This document shows positions 36,182 to 45,377 of a stretch of DNA of 64,000 bases, one piece after another (positions within the stretch are counted from its first letter, which is position 1; each line of letters begins with the position of its first letter). The position numbers were made by a program, and so were the translations under genes. The notes beneath the pieces are model-generated. The model was not told the DNA's origin and searched no databases. It saw nothing but the letters and a program-made list of their open reading frames with translations. The stretch comes from Nocardioides halotolerans DSM 19273 (GTDB lineage Bacteria > Actinomycetota > Actinomycetes > Propionibacteriales > Nocardioidaceae). The DNA lies in NCBI RefSeq assembly GCF_000422805.1, contig NZ_KE383922.1, positions 485,772 to 549,771 on the forward strand, read 5' to 3'.

Positions 36182-36222
36182 GCGCGCAGACTAGGGCACC
36201 CGGCCACTGCGTTGCGCTCATC

Positions 36223-36357
36223 CCGCGGGTGGCCGATCGATCAGCAACCCCGGCGGGTGACTGATCGATCAGCAACCCTGGGAGGTGACTGATCGATCAG
36301 CAACCCTGGGAGGTGACTGATCGATCAGCAACCCTGGGAGGTGACTGATCGATCAGC
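36223..36357. repeat. Array of 28-bp repeats carrying a 12-bp palindrome
   Basis: Full 28-bp units lie at 36246-36273, 36274-36301, 36302-36329 and 36330-36357, the last three identical; a partial, decayed unit precedes them. Each contains the palindrome CTGATC-GATCAG and ends GCAA. Centres repeat every 28 bp, which is not a whole number of helical turns. The array fills the 256-bp gap before a TetR-type gene and is probably either an operator array or a minisatellite. Confidence 0.9.
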
Positions 36358-36437
36358 AAGGCGCTCCGCGGGGGACTCGCGCCCGGAGGCTGTGGAGAAC
36401 GGCCACCGGCTGCCGACGAATGGGGAAGGGTCCAGGC

Positions 36438-37070
36438 ATGGACTCACCCTTCGTGCGGTTGGACGACCGCGAGTACGCCGAGATCCTCACCGATGCTGCC
36501 TTCTTCGTGATCTCCGGGAAGGGCGTTGACCGGTTCAGCGTGCGCGCCCTGGCGCGCTGGATGAAGGTGAGCCCGGCGGCGATCCTGAACGACTACAGCC
36601 GGGGGCGGACCCTCGCGATGATCGCCGGGAGGTTCGGGCAGCGATGGCTCGCGTGGTCGGCCGGGGACCCGTTGTTCGGGCCGACTCCCGCGAGGGTGCC
36701 GCTCCGGCTGCCCGAAGGCCCCGATGAGCAGCTCGGCATCCGGGTGCTCGGGGCCTTGCAGCTGCTGGCGGAGGGCGAGCGGGTGCGTGGCAACGGCGTG
36801 CCGGCCAGCCAGCTCGACCGCCTTCGCGAGGAGGAGCTCGCGTTGCTGCGGCAGAGGCTCCGTGACGCGCTCCGATGTTGCGGGGCCGCACCCGACGACC
36901 GGCACGTGGCCGGCATCATGGCACTGACGCGAGGACTCCGGGAGACCCTCGCCGATGCCGAGAGTCGGCTGACACCGACGGAGGCCACAGAGATCCTGAG
37001 CGGCTACGTGGCCGCCGCGCACGCGACCGGGTGCGATGGTCGGCTACCGGACGGGGAGCCCGTCAGCTGA
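36438..37070 (+). CDS. TetR-like regulator
   Basis: A 210-residue protein with an N-terminal TetR helix-turn-helix: the segment TDAAFFVISGKGVDRFSVRA leads into LARWMKVSPAAILNDYSRGR (recognition helix about residues 40-55). The ligand domain matches nothing I know. GGAAGG lies about 8 nt before the ATG; ATG 36420 is an in-frame alternative. It is preceded by the palindromic repeat array, a plausible binding region. Codon use is a little less biased towards G/C than its neighbours. It converges on the gene at 37063. Confidence 0.75.
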   Translation: MDSPFVRLDDREYAEILTDAAFFVISGKGVDRFSVRALARWMKVSPAAILNDYSRGRTLAMIAGRFGQRWLAWSAGDPLFGPTPARVPLRLPEGPDEQLGIRVLGALQLLAEGERVRGNGVPASQLDRLREEELALLRQRLRDALRCCGAAPDDRHVAGIMALTRGLRETLADAESRLTPTEATEILSGYVAAAHATGCDGRLPDGEPVS

Positions 37071-37452
37071 GGCCGAGCCGGACAGACCAGCGGGCGGGGT
37101 CGGCGCCGACCGCACGGGCGACGCGGGTCAGCGCCACGAGGACCTCCTCGGACGTCCACGACGTCCCGGGGGCCGCCACCGTGGCTCGCCCGTCGCGGCT
37201 CAGCAGCAGCACCTGCCCGTGCCGCCAGCTCTGGTGGACGCGGGTGCGGGTGGCCTCGTCGAGCACCGGGGCCGGGTAGGCCTGGTCGACGGCGAGCAGG
37301 TCGCACGCGAGGGTCTCGTCGGCGCCGCCGGTGAGGTGGCCTGCGACGAGGTGTCCGCCGAGGCCCGTGTCGGTGGCCCACGCCACCGGTCCGTCGCCCA
37401 GCCAGTCCGGGAGGTCGAAGGGGTCGAGGTCGGCGATCGCCGGCGCGGTCAC
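37063..37452 (-). CDS. Conserved hypothetical protein after tatC
   Basis: A 129-residue soluble protein that I do not recognise. It is acidic and Trp-rich in places (DLPDWLGDGPVAWATDTGLG; QSWRHGQVLLLSRDGRATV). Its GTG start overlaps the tatC stop (GTGA), so it is translated with tatC, and its end overlaps the convergent TetR-like gene by 8 nt. A role linked to protein export is possible only through position. Confidence 0.65.
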   Translation of the reverse strand: MTAPAIADLDPFDLPDWLGDGPVAWATDTGLGGHLVAGHLTGGADETLACDLLAVDQAYPAPVLDEATRTRVHQSWRHGQVLLLSRDGRATVAAPGTSWTSEEVLVALTRVARAVGADPARWSVRLGLS

Positions 37453-38288
37453 AGCGGGGACACCTCGTCGTCGGCCCACTGGTCCGTGGAGTCGCGACCA
37501 CGGCCCCGGGCGCGGTCCACCAGGCGCGCGATCACCTCTGCGATGAGGAACAGGATCAGCATCGGGATGGCCAGGAACAGCATGGAGAACGGGTCCGTCG
37601 ACGGGGTGCCGACCGCGGCGAAGACGAACGTCGCGACGATGATCCACGGCCGGTAGCGGCCGAGCTGACGCCCCGACACCACGCCGGCGAGGTTGAGCAT
37701 CACGACGAACAGCGGGATCTCGAAGGCGATGCCGAAGATCAGCAGCATCCGGCTGATGAAGGAGAAGAACTGTGGCAGCTCGACGAGGTTCGTCACCTCG
37801 TCGGGCGTGAAGCCGATCAGGACCTCGATCGCCTTCGGGAGCACGTAGTAGCCCACCGCGACCCCGGCGAAGAACAGCGGTCCGGCGATGGCCGCGAAGA
37901 TGCGCGACCATTTCCGCTCGCCGGGGTGCAGCCCGGGCAGGATGAACGCCCAGATCTGGTAGAGCCAGTACGGCGAGGCCGCGACGAGCCCCGCCAGGCC
38001 GCAGAGCTTGAGCTGGAAGGTCAGGCCGGCGGCGACGCCGTTGATGACGGGCTCGGTCTGGGTGCCCTCGGGGAGCCGGGCCTTCGCGTCCTCGTACGGG
38101 TTCAGGATCAGCTGGTAGAGGTCGTGGTAGAAGTACAGCGCCACGCAGAACGCGATGACGACGACCAGGGCCGAGCGCAGCAGACGGGCCCGGAGTTCAC
38201 GCAGGTGGTCGGAGAGCGCCATCCGCCCGTCGGGGCCGACCGGGTGCTGCGGGCCTCCCTTGAGGAACCCCGCGAGGCGCTTGATCAA
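37449..38288 (-). CDS. tatC: Twin-arginine translocase subunit TatC
   Basis: A 279-residue protein with six transmembrane helices. MALSDHLRELRARLL is the N-terminal signal-peptide binding block, YQIWAFILPGLHPGERKW the conserved first periplasmic-cytoplasmic motif, and IASRMLL-type FSFISRMLLIFGIAFEIPLF the third region. With TatA it exports folded proteins. The frame starts at TTG 38288, 22 residues before the conserved MAL; that downstream ATG could be the true start. Ten bases separate it from tatA. Confidence 0.95.
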   Translation of the reverse strand: MIKRLAGFLKGGPQHPVGPDGRMALSDHLRELRARLLRSALVVVIAFCVALYFYHDLYQLILNPYEDAKARLPEGTQTEPVINGVAAGLTFQLKLCGLAGLVAASPYWLYQIWAFILPGLHPGERKWSRIFAAIAGPLFFAGVAVGYYVLPKAIEVLIGFTPDEVTNLVELPQFFSFISRMLLIFGIAFEIPLFVVMLNLAGVVSGRQLGRYRPWIIVATFVFAAVGTPSTDPFSMLFLAIPMLILFLIAEVIARLVDRARGRGRDSTDQWADDEVSPL

Positions 38289-38298
38289 CGGCGGGCGG

Positions 38299-38604
38299 TC
38301 AGGCGGTGTCGCCGCGCTGGAGCTTCTCCGCCTCGGCGTCCAGCTGGGCCTGCCGCTCGGCCAGGTCGCGCTGCTTGGCCTCCAGCTCGAGCTGGGCCTG
38401 GCTCTGCGTGGCGGTCGTCGTCGTGGTGGCGTCGGCCTCGTCGTCGTCCATCAGACCCTTGGTCTCCGCCTTGAAGATCCGCAGTGCCCGGCCGCTGCCT
38501 CGCGCCAGCTCGGGGAGCTTGGAGGCGCCGAAGAGGAGCACGATGACCAGCACGATCAGGATCAGCTCGGTCGGCCCGAGGTTGGCGATGAGCGGGGCGG
38601 TCAT
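38299..38604 (-). CDS. tatA: Twin-arginine translocase subunit TatA
   Basis: A 101-residue protein with one N-terminal transmembrane helix (LGPTELILIVLVIVLLFG), an amphipathic helix (ASKLPELARGSGRALRIFKA) and a Thr- then Gln/Glu-rich tail predicted to form a coiled coil. It multimerises at TatC to form the transport pore. GAGG lies just before the ATG. Placed between pafC and tatC as in M. tuberculosis Rv2094c. Confidence 0.95.
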   Translation of the reverse strand: MTAPLIANLGPTELILIVLVIVLLFGASKLPELARGSGRALRIFKAETKGLMDDDEADATTTTTATQSQAQLELEAKQRDLAERQAQLDAEAEKLQRGDTA

Positions 38605-38653
38605 GAGGGGTCCTCACGTGGTCGGTGCAGAGTGTCTCCAGCGTACTCGTCGG

Positions 38654-39667
38654 TCAGCCGTAGAGGCTGAGCGCCCGCTGCGCGGCGGCGGTGAACGTGT
38701 CGGCGTAGCCCGCCGGGGACACCACCCGGGCGTGCGGGGCCAGGCGCAGCAGCAGCCTGGTCAGCCAGCGCTCGTCGGCGACGAGGAGGACGACCTCCAG
38801 CCGGTCGTCGCCGACCTCGCGGACCTCCTCGACCGGGTAGTACGACGGCATCCAGCGTGCCTCGGGCTCGAGCAGCAGCGTGACCGGGGTGACGTCGCTG
38901 GACTGGCTGAAGATCCCGTCAGCGAGGTCTCGTGGCCCTTCCTGGGGTGTCTCCACCGGGTCGTCGAGCACCTCGGCGTGGTCGATCCGGTCGAGGCGGA
39001 ACAGGCGCGGGGCCTCCGCGCTGTGGCACCACGCGTCGAGGTAGAGGTGGCCGGCCGTGACGACGCCCCTCGGGTCGACCACGCGCTCGGACTGCTCGTC
39101 GCGGCTCGGGATGTAGTAGCTGAGCCGCACCTGCCGGCCACGGTCGGCGGCGGTCTGGAGGTCACGGGCCAGCAGGGCGAGGTCGGTGTCGGCCGCGCCG
39201 TCGCCGGGATCGATCTGGGCGGCCGCGAGGCCCGGCGCCGACCCGGGGCCGGAGCCCTGGGCGGCCGCCGCCTCGAGCTTGGCCAGCGCGCGGTCGACGA
39301 CCTCGCGGGTGTCGTCCTTCGCGCCGTTGCGCAGCGCGCGCAGCGCCACGATGACCGCCGAGGCCTCGGTCGCGCTCAGCCGCAGGGGCCGGGCGAGGTA
39401 GTCGGCGTTCGACACCTTGATCACGCCGTCGGCGCGTACGCCGTCGGGGCCCTCCAGCGCATCGAGGTCGACGTCGATGAGGTCGTCGGGGTAGCCGCCC
39501 GGGAGGCCGCACATGAACAGCACCTTGAGGTCGCCGAACAGCTGGTCGGGGTCGACGCCGAGCGCCTTCGCGGCGTCGTCGAGCCGGACCTCGCCGTGGG
39601 CGTGGAGGTACGGCACCAGGGTCAGCAGGCGCGCCACCTGGTCCTTGGCGCTGGGCTGTGCGCTCAC
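38654..39667 (-). CDS. pafC: WYL-domain regulator PafC
   Basis: A 337-residue helix-turn-helix plus WYL protein. The N-terminal winged helix includes QVARLLTLVPYLHAHGEVRL; the WYL domain holds VRLSYYIPSRDEQSERVVDP and GHLYLDAWCHSAEAPRLFRL. With PafB it forms the transcriptional activator of the LexA-independent mycobacterial DNA-damage response. Its ATG overlaps the pafB stop by 4 nt. Confidence 0.93.
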   Translation of the reverse strand: MSAQPSAKDQVARLLTLVPYLHAHGEVRLDDAAKALGVDPDQLFGDLKVLFMCGLPGGYPDDLIDVDLDALEGPDGVRADGVIKVSNADYLARPLRLSATEASAVIVALRALRNGAKDDTREVVDRALAKLEAAAAQGSGPGSAPGLAAAQIDPGDGAADTDLALLARDLQTAADRGRQVRLSYYIPSRDEQSERVVDPRGVVTAGHLYLDAWCHSAEAPRLFRLDRIDHAEVLDDPVETPQEGPRDLADGIFSQSSDVTPVTLLLEPEARWMPSYYPVEEVREVGDDRLEVVLLVADERWLTRLLLRLAPHARVVSPAGYADTFTAAAQRALSLYG

Positions 39668-40650
39668 GCGGTCTCCCCGATCATGGCCTCGCCCACGGCC
39701 GCCCGCAGCCGGTCGACCACCCGCACGCGGAGCGCGAGCGGCTCCTCGACGTACACATCGGCGCCGTAGCCCAGGACCTCGTCGGCGAGCCCCAGCGCGC
39801 CGCGCTCGAGCACCAGACGGTCCCAGATGGACTCGGTGTCCGGCCCGGTCACGCCCTCCTCGACGTCGTCGGCGCCGCGTCGCAGCGTGTGCCCGGCACC
39901 CTTGCGCACCAGCAGCACCACGCGCTCGGTCGACGGCTCGGGCGCCAGCCGCCGCGCCACCTCACTCACGTCGGTGCCGGGCGGGATCTCGTAGGAGCCT
40001 GGCGGGCCCGCCTTCGTCGCCTTGCCCTGCACCCGGGAGAGGCGGAAGATCCGCTCGGCCTCGCGGTCGGTGTCGTAGCCCACGACGTACCAGCGGCCGG
40101 AGTAGCGCGCCACGCCCCACGGCTGGAGGTGCCGGCTGCGGACCTCGGTGTCGCCGGAGCGGATGTAGTCGAACCGGACCGGCGTGCGCTCCTGCGTGGC
40201 CTCCCAGAACACGTCGAACGACGGCTCGTCGGCGCTCAGCCGCGGCTCGACGATGTCGAGCGCGGTGAGGTCGACGTCGATGCCCAGCGCGGTGAGCTTG
40301 CGGACCGCCTCCGTCGTGGCCTCCGCCAGCCGGGCGTGCTGCCAGACCTTGGTGGCGACACCGATGACGGCCGCCTCGTCGGAGGTGAGGCTGATGTCGG
40401 GGAGCGCGAACTCGTCGGGCCGGATGCGGTAGCCGGGCTCGTCGTCGAAGAACGCGTCGATCTGCCCAACCTCGATCGGCACGCCGAGGCTGCGCAGCTC
40501 GTCCTTGTCGCGCTCGAACATCTTCTCGAACGCGTCGGGGCTGGAGTCGGCGTAGAGGATCTCGCGGATCCGCTCCTTCGACACGTAGTGCCGCTGGACG
40601 AGCAGCATGATCAGCAGGTTGAGGAGCCGCTCGCTCTTCTCCGCTGCCAT
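39664..40650 (-). CDS. pafB: WYL-domain regulator PafB
   Basis: A 328-residue helix-turn-helix plus WYL protein. AEKSERLLNLLIMLLVQRHY and RIREILYADSSPDAFEKMFE form the DNA-binding part, and VRFDYIRSGDTEVRSRHLQP and GRWYVVGYDTDREAERIFRL form the WYL region. PafBC activates DNA-repair genes after damage. The ATG has TAGGAT seven bases upstream, so translation probably starts on a leaderless transcript that continues through pafC. Confidence 0.94.
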   Translation of the reverse strand: MAAEKSERLLNLLIMLLVQRHYVSKERIREILYADSSPDAFEKMFERDKDELRSLGVPIEVGQIDAFFDDEPGYRIRPDEFALPDISLTSDEAAVIGVATKVWQHARLAEATTEAVRKLTALGIDVDLTALDIVEPRLSADEPSFDVFWEATQERTPVRFDYIRSGDTEVRSRHLQPWGVARYSGRWYVVGYDTDREAERIFRLSRVQGKATKAGPPGSYEIPPGTDVSEVARRLAPEPSTERVVLLVRKGAGHTLRRGADDVEEGVTGPDTESIWDRLVLERGALGLADEVLGYGADVYVEEPLALRVRVVDRLRAAVGEAMIGETA

Positions 40651-40671
40651 GCGACTGATCCTAGGGGGCCG

Positions 40672-41655
40672 TCAGGCAGCACCCAGGATGTCGATGAGGA
40701 AGACGAGCGTGGCGTCCTTGGGGATGCCGCTGTCGGGGCTGCCCTCGGCTCCGTAGCCGAGCTCGGAGGGGATCTCGAGCACCACTCGCGAGCCGACCGG
40801 CATGCCGTCGAGGCCCTTGTCCCAGCCCTTGATGACCGCTCCGGTGCCGATGCTGAACGTCGTCGGCGCACCCGTGCCGGTGTCGCCGAAGTTCTCGTCG
40901 AACGGCTTCTCGCCGTCGAACGCCTGCCCGAGGTAGCGGACCGCGATCGTCTGGCCCTTCTTCACGCGCGGGCCCGTGCCCCGGATCAGCTGGAACTTGC
41001 GGAGGTCGTCGGTCGGGTCGGGGGCGTCGGTGAAGTCGAAGCCCTGGATGACGCCGTCGCGGAACTTCGGCTTCGGCATCCAGTCGGGTGCGTCCGCCTC
41101 CTCGCCCTCCGGCGCGTCGAGGACCTTCGACACCAGGTCGATGAGCACCAGGACGCTGTCCTTGTTGGCGATCCCGAGCTGGGAGTTGCCGGTCACGCCG
41201 AACGCCTCCTCGGCCGAGGCGGTGACCGCCAGGCGGGAGCCGACCTTCGCGTCCTTGATGCCGGCGAGGAACTCCGGCAGCTGGTCGTCGACGGTCAGCA
41301 TCTCGGCCTTCTTCTCCTCGTAGGTGCTGAAGGCCTCCTTCTGCGAGTAGCCGTTGCCGATCCACAGCTGGGCCATCACGGCGTCGTCGGCCGCGAGCGC
41401 GTCGCCGTCACCCTCGGTGACGGTCTCGGTCTCGACCTTCCCGGCCTTCATGACGCCCTTCCACTTCACCTCGGGCGCCGAGCCGACGTCGCCTGAGATC
41501 GTGACGGCATCGAGCCGGTCGTAGGTCTTGCCGCCCACCAGCGGGTCGCCGGACGACGTGTCGTCGCCGCACGCCGTCAGGAGGAGCGCGCTGCAGGCGA
41601 GCAGCGCGGGCACGACGGCCAGCTTGCGGGAGCGAGGTCGAAACAGCGAAAGCAC
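40672..41655 (-). CDS. Lipoprotein with two FKBP-type peptidyl-prolyl isomerase domains
   Basis: A 327-residue secreted lipoprotein: a basic N terminus, hydrophobic helix and lipobox LLTAC with Cys 29. The C-terminal domain (about 200-327) is a good FKBP with GTGPRVKKGQTIAVRYLGQA and VIKGWDKGLDGMPVGSRVVL plus the final GYGAEGSPDSGIPKDATLVF. The first domain (about 60-155) is a degenerate FKBP. It helps fold exported proteins. The GTG has TAGGGT seven bases upstream. Confidence 0.92.
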   Translation of the reverse strand: MLSLFRPRSRKLAVVPALLACSALLLTACGDDTSSGDPLVGGKTYDRLDAVTISGDVGSAPEVKWKGVMKAGKVETETVTEGDGDALAADDAVMAQLWIGNGYSQKEAFSTYEEKKAEMLTVDDQLPEFLAGIKDAKVGSRLAVTASAEEAFGVTGNSQLGIANKDSVLVLIDLVSKVLDAPEGEEADAPDWMPKPKFRDGVIQGFDFTDAPDPTDDLRKFQLIRGTGPRVKKGQTIAVRYLGQAFDGEKPFDENFGDTGTGAPTTFSIGTGAVIKGWDKGLDGMPVGSRVVLEIPSELGYGAEGSPDSGIPKDATLVFLIDILGAA

Positions 41656-41699
41656 GGGCGGAACCCTAACGGGCGAGGCTGAGAGTTCTCACATCGCAA

Positions 41700-41900
41700 G
41701 CCACCGCTGGTTGAGGAGGTCGCGCAGCGACCGTCTCGAAACCACCAAGCGAAGGCACCCGCTGTCCCCCCGCTGATCGAGCCTGTCGAGATCACCGCAG
41801 CCACGCCACCGGGGCCGAGCAGCTCCCAGCGCCGGCTGCGGTGGTTCGAGACGCGTCGCTGCCGGCTCCTACGTCGCCGTCAGCCGACGCTCCTCAACCT
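41700..41900. repeat. Imperfect inverted repeat pair in the pafA-FKBP gap
   Basis: The left arm (about 41708-41746) reads GGTTGAGGAG, then a CGCAGCGAC section and CTCGAAACCACC; the right arm (about 41838-41899) is its rough reverse complement, GGTGGTTCGAGACG with CGCTCCTCAACC. This style of Ser/Arg-coding repeat is common between actinobacterial genes. The 294-bp gap 41656-41949 holds no gene. Confidence 0.6.
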
Positions 41901-41949
41901 CTCCGCCTGATCGGGCACTGCGCTCGTTCCTCGCGCACTGCCCGGGCTC

Positions 41950-43311
41950 CTACATCCCGTCGATGAGGCGCTGGACCCGCTCGTCGTACGCCCGGAACGG
42001 GTCCTTGCACAGGACGGTGCGCTGCGCCTGGTCGTTGAGCTTGAGGTGCACCCAGTCGACGGTGAAGTCGCGGCGGCGCTCCTGGGCGCGGCGGATGAAC
42101 TCACCGCGCAGCCGCGCGCGGGTGTTCTGGGGCGGCACCGACTTGGCCTCGAAGATCTTCAGGTCGGTGGTCACCCGGGCGACCGCACCGCGCCGCTCGA
42201 GCAGGTAGTAGAGGCCGCGGCCCCGGTGGATGTCGTGGTAGGCCAGGTCGAGCTGGGCGATGCGGGCGTGACCGAGCGGGAGGCCGTGCTTGGCCCGGTA
42301 GCGGTCGATGAGCTTCCACTTGATGACCCAGTCGATCTCACGGTCGACGAGCCCGAGGTCGTCGGACTCGACGGCCTTGAGCCCGCGCTCCCACAGGTCG
42401 AGCGCCGCCTCGATGGTGGGGGTGCTGATCTGGCGACGGTCGACGAAGTCGCGGGCCTTGGCGAGGTACTCCCCCTGGATCTCCAGGGCGGACGCCTCAC
42501 GCCCGTTGGCGAGCCGCACCTTGCGCCGGCCGGTGACGTCGTGGCTGATCTCGCGGATGGCGCGAATGGGGTTCTCCATCGTGAGGTCGCGCATCACCAC
42601 GCCCTCCTCGATCATCCGGAGGACCAGGTCGCAGGAGGCCACCTTGAGCATGGTGGTCGTCTCGCTCATGTTGGAGTCGCCGACGATCACGTGCAGGCGG
42701 CGGTACTTCTCGGCGTCCGCGTGCGGCTCGTCGCGGGTGTTGATGATCGGCCGGCTCCGGGTGGTGGCGCTCGAGACGCCCTCCCAGATGTGCTCGGCGC
42801 GCTGCGAGACGCTGTACGACGCCCCGCGCGGCGTCTGCGTGATCTTGCCGGCGCCGACGACGATCTGGCGGGTCACCAGGAACGGGATCAGCACGTCGGC
42901 CAGCCGGCTGAACTCCCCCGCCCGCCCGACCAGGTAGTTCTCGTGGCAGCCGTAGGAGTTGCCCGCCGAGTCAGTGTTGTTCTTGAACAGGTAGATCTCG
43001 CCGGCGATGCCCTCGTCGTGCAGCCGCTGCTCGGCGTCGAGGAGCAGCCCCTCGAGCACCCGCTCCCCCGCCTTGTCGTGGGTCACCAGCTCGATCACGT
43101 CGTCGCACTCGGGCGTGGCGTACTCGGGGTGACTGCCGACGTCGAGGTAGAGCCGGGCGCCGTTGCGCAGGAACACGTTGCTGCTGCGGCCCCAGCTGAC
43201 CACCTTGCGGAACAGGTAGCGGGCGACCTCGTCGGGGCTGAGCCGGCGCTGGCCCTTGAACGTGCACGTGACGCCGTACTCGTTCTCGATGCCGAAGATG
43301 CGCCGGTCCAC
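41950..43311 (-). CDS. pafA: Pup-protein ligase PafA
   Basis: A 453-residue ligase of the glutamine-synthetase-like fold. [20 protein letters not shown] carries the catalytic Glu; [20 protein letters not shown] and [20 protein letters not shown] are the metal and Pup-binding blocks, and [20 protein letters not shown] another shared one. It lacks the Dop loop found in the gene at 46162, which separates the two. It attaches the C-terminal Glu of Pup to target lysines. GTG start with TAGGCT six bases upstream. Confidence 0.96.
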   Translation of the reverse strand: MDRRIFGIENEYGVTCTFKGQRRLSPDEVARYLFRKVVSWGRSSNVFLRNGARLYLDVGSHPEYATPECDDVIELVTHDKAGERVLEGLLLDAEQRLHDEGIAGEIYLFKNNTDSAGNSYGCHENYLVGRAGEFSRLADVLIPFLVTRQIVVGAGKITQTPRGASYSVSQRAEHIWEGVSSATTRSRPIINTRDEPHADAEKYRRLHVIVGDSNMSETTTMLKVASCDLVLRMIEEGVVMRDLTMENPIRAIREISHDVTGRRKVRLANGREASALEIQGEYLAKARDFVDRRQISTPTIEAALDLWERGLKAVESDDLGLVDREIDWVIKWKLIDRYRAKHGLPLGHARIAQLDLAYHDIHRGRGLYYLLERRGAVARVTTDLKIFEAKSVPPQNTRARLRGEFIRRAQERRRDFTVDWVHLKLNDQAQRTVLCKDPFRAYDERVQRLIDGM

Positions 43312-43320
43312 GCTTCAAGC

Positions 43321-44223
43321 CTACGGGGCGGACGGGTCCTGAGGGGGCGCGACGGGCGGAGGAGCCGGAGGTGCCACGGGGTCCTGGAGGGGCGGCGCGT
43401 CGCCGCTCTCCTGGTCGGTGGGGTCCTTGGGGTCGTCGGGCGAGGCGTCGGTGGCCGCGGTGCCGGGCGGGTGGTCGGCGCCCTCCTCGACGGGGTTGGC
43501 CGTCGACGGGCCGCGGTCGCCGAGGAGCCTCTCGAGCCGGGCCGGGCCGATCCGGCTGAACTTCCGCGGCTGGGTGCGGGTCCGGTCGAGGACGGCGACC
43601 TCGAGGTCCTTGACCGGGATCACCCGGTCGTCGGTCTCGCCGCGCTCGTTGGTCGAGCGCCCCAGCGCCGACACCGCGAGCGCGAGCGCCTCGGTGAGCG
43701 AGCAGCCCTCCTGGTAGTGCTCGGAGAGGTAGCTCGCGACCACGTCGGCGGCGCCGCCCACCACGGCGTAGCCGTGCTCGTCGGCCACCTGGCCGTCGTA
43801 GGTGAGGCGGTAGAGCTGGTCCTCCGCGGCCGAGTCGCCGATCTCGGCGACGAAGATCTCGACCTCGTAGGGCTTCTCGCCACCACTGGAGAAGATCGTG
43901 CCGAGCGTCTGGGCGTAGGCGTTGGCCAGCCCGCGCGCCGTGACGTCGCGGCGGTCGTAGGCGTAGCCGCGCATGTCCGCGAGCCGCACGCCCGCGATCC
44001 GGAGGTTCTCGAACTCGTTGTAGCGCCCGACCGCCGCGAACGCGATGCGGTCGTAGATCTCCGAGATCTTGTGGAGCGCCTGGGAGACGTTCTCGGAGGC
44101 GAGCAGGATGCCGTCGGCGTACTGCACCGCGACCATCGAGCGACCCCGGGAGATGCCCTTGCGCGCGAAGTCGGCCCGGTCCTTCATCAGCTGCTCGGGC
44201 GAGACGTAGAACGGCATGCTCAT
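43321..44223 (-). CDS. prcA: 20S proteasome alpha subunit
   Basis: A 300-residue alpha subunit. [20 protein letters not shown] and [20 protein letters not shown] are the gating N terminus and first strands; [20 protein letters not shown] is the conserved core. It lacks the catalytic Thr. The last 60 residues are a Pro/Asp-rich flexible tail, longer than in Mycobacterium. ATG overlaps the prcB stop (ATGA), as in other actinobacteria. Confidence 0.96.
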   Translation of the reverse strand: MSMPFYVSPEQLMKDRADFARKGISRGRSMVAVQYADGILLASENVSQALHKISEIYDRIAFAAVGRYNEFENLRIAGVRLADMRGYAYDRRDVTARGLANAYAQTLGTIFSSGGEKPYEVEIFVAEIGDSAAEDQLYRLTYDGQVADEHGYAVVGGAADVVASYLSEHYQEGCSLTEALALAVSALGRSTNERGETDDRVIPVKDLEVAVLDRTRTQPRKFSRIGPARLERLLGDRGPSTANPVEEGADHPPGTAATDASPDDPKDPTDQESGDAPPLQDPVAPPAPPPVAPPQDPSAP

Positions 44224-45083
44224 GAGGCGCTGCCCCCGGTCGTCAGCGGGGCGGCCGGCCCGTCGGGCCGGGTCATCCGGCCCGCGATCACCCGGTCGGC
44301 GATCGCGGCGACGTCGTCGTCGAGCAGGCGGCGGCCGCCCTCGGCGGTGATGAGCTGCACCACCGGGAAGATCCGGCGGGTCAGGTCGGGGCCTCCGGTG
44401 GCGGAGTCGTCGTCGGCGGCGTCGTAGAGCGCCTGGATGACGGCCTCGACGCACTGCTCGGCGGAGAGGTCCTCGCGGTAGAGCTTCTTCAGCGACCCGC
44501 GCGCGAACAGGGAGCCCGACCCCACCGAGTGGAACGCCGTCTCCTCGTAGCGGCCGCCGGTCACGTCGTAGCTGAAGATCCGGCCGATGCCGGCCTCCAT
44601 GTCGAAGCCCGCGAACAGCGGGACCACGGCCAGGCCCTGCATGGCCATGCCGAGGTTGGAGCGGATGAGCGCCGCGAGCCGGTTGGCCTTGCCGTCCATC
44701 GACAGCGTCGAGCCCTCGATCTTCTCGTAGTGCTCGAGCTCGACCTGGAACAGCCGGACCATCTCGACCGCGATGCCGGCTGTGCCGGCGATGCCCACAG
44801 CGGAGAACTCGTCGGCCGGGAACACCTTCTCGATGTCGCGCTGGGCGATGATGTTGCCCATCGTGGCGCGCCGGTCGCCGGCCATCACCACGCCGCCCGG
44901 GAACGTCGCCGCGACGATCGTCGTGCCGTGGGGGGCGAGGTCGCCGGCGCTGCCCTGCGGGAGGGTGCGGCGCGCGGGCAGCAGCTCGGGAGCCTGGTCG
45001 GAGAGGAAGTCGGCGAACGACGAGACGCCGGGCTGGAGGAACGCCGCCGGCAGACGGGAGTCAGCCCCCTGGTGCGGAGTCAC
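44220..45083 (-). CDS. prcB: 20S proteasome beta subunit
   Basis: A 287-residue beta subunit with a 53-residue propeptide. The processing site is [10 protein letters not shown], giving catalytic Thr 54 as the new N terminus; [20 protein letters not shown] and [17 protein letters not shown] are typical. Self-cleavage activates the core particle. GTG start overlaps the pup stop (GTGA). Confidence 0.96.
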   Translation of the reverse strand: MTPHQGADSRLPAAFLQPGVSSFADFLSDQAPELLPARRTLPQGSAGDLAPHGTTIVAATFPGGVVMAGDRRATMGNIIAQRDIEKVFPADEFSAVGIAGTAGIAVEMVRLFQVELEHYEKIEGSTLSMDGKANRLAALIRSNLGMAMQGLAVVPLFAGFDMEAGIGRIFSYDVTGGRYEETAFHSVGSGSLFARGSLKKLYREDLSAEQCVEAVIQALYDAADDDSATGGPDLTRRIFPVVQLITAEGGRRLLDDDVAAIADRVIAGRMTRPDGPAAPLTTGGSAS

Positions 45084-45277
45084 TCGCCGCCCTTCTGGAT
45101 GAAGGACTTCACGAAGTCCTCGGCGTTGGTCTCGAGCACGTCGTCGATCTCGTCGAGGATGGCGTCGACGTCGTCGTCCAGCGCTTCCTTGCGCTCGGCG
45201 ACGTCGCTCTCGGTGACCTCCTCGGTGGACTCCTCCACCTCCGAGGACTTGCGCGGCTGCTTCTGCTCCTGTGCCAT
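45080..45277 (-). CDS. pup: Prokaryotic ubiquitin-like protein Pup
   Basis: A 65-residue, acidic, disordered protein ending [13 protein letters not shown]. In Mycobacterium Pup ends GGQ and needs Dop to deamidate the last residue; here Glu is already encoded, so PafA can use it directly. The helix-forming part ([20 protein letters not shown]) is the ARC-binding segment. The stop overlaps prcB. The ATG has TAGGGT six bases upstream, so the transcript is probably leaderless. Confidence 0.97.
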   Translation of the reverse strand: MAQEQKQPRKSSEVEESTEEVTESDVAERKEALDDDVDAILDEIDDVLETNAEDFVKSFIQKGGE

Positions 45278-45283
45278 ACCGAA

Positions 45284-45289
45284 ACCCTA
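45284..45289 (-). promoter_or_regulatory. -10 box of the pup-prcB-prcA operon
   Basis: On the minus strand TAGGGT ends 6 nt before the pup ATG. It is a strong match to TANNNT and sits at the leaderless distance; no ribosome binding site precedes the start. Confidence 0.55.
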
Positions 45290-45377
45290 TCCGGCCCTCG
45301 GTGGCTGAGGTGTGAGGAGCGCCAGCGACGAGCCTCGAAGCCTCCGCCGCGTGGGCACCCGCCGTTACCGTCGCTCC

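Noticed and set aside
36223..36357. CRISPR array
   Set aside because: The 28-bp units are contiguous with no unique spacers between them and no cas genes are nearby.
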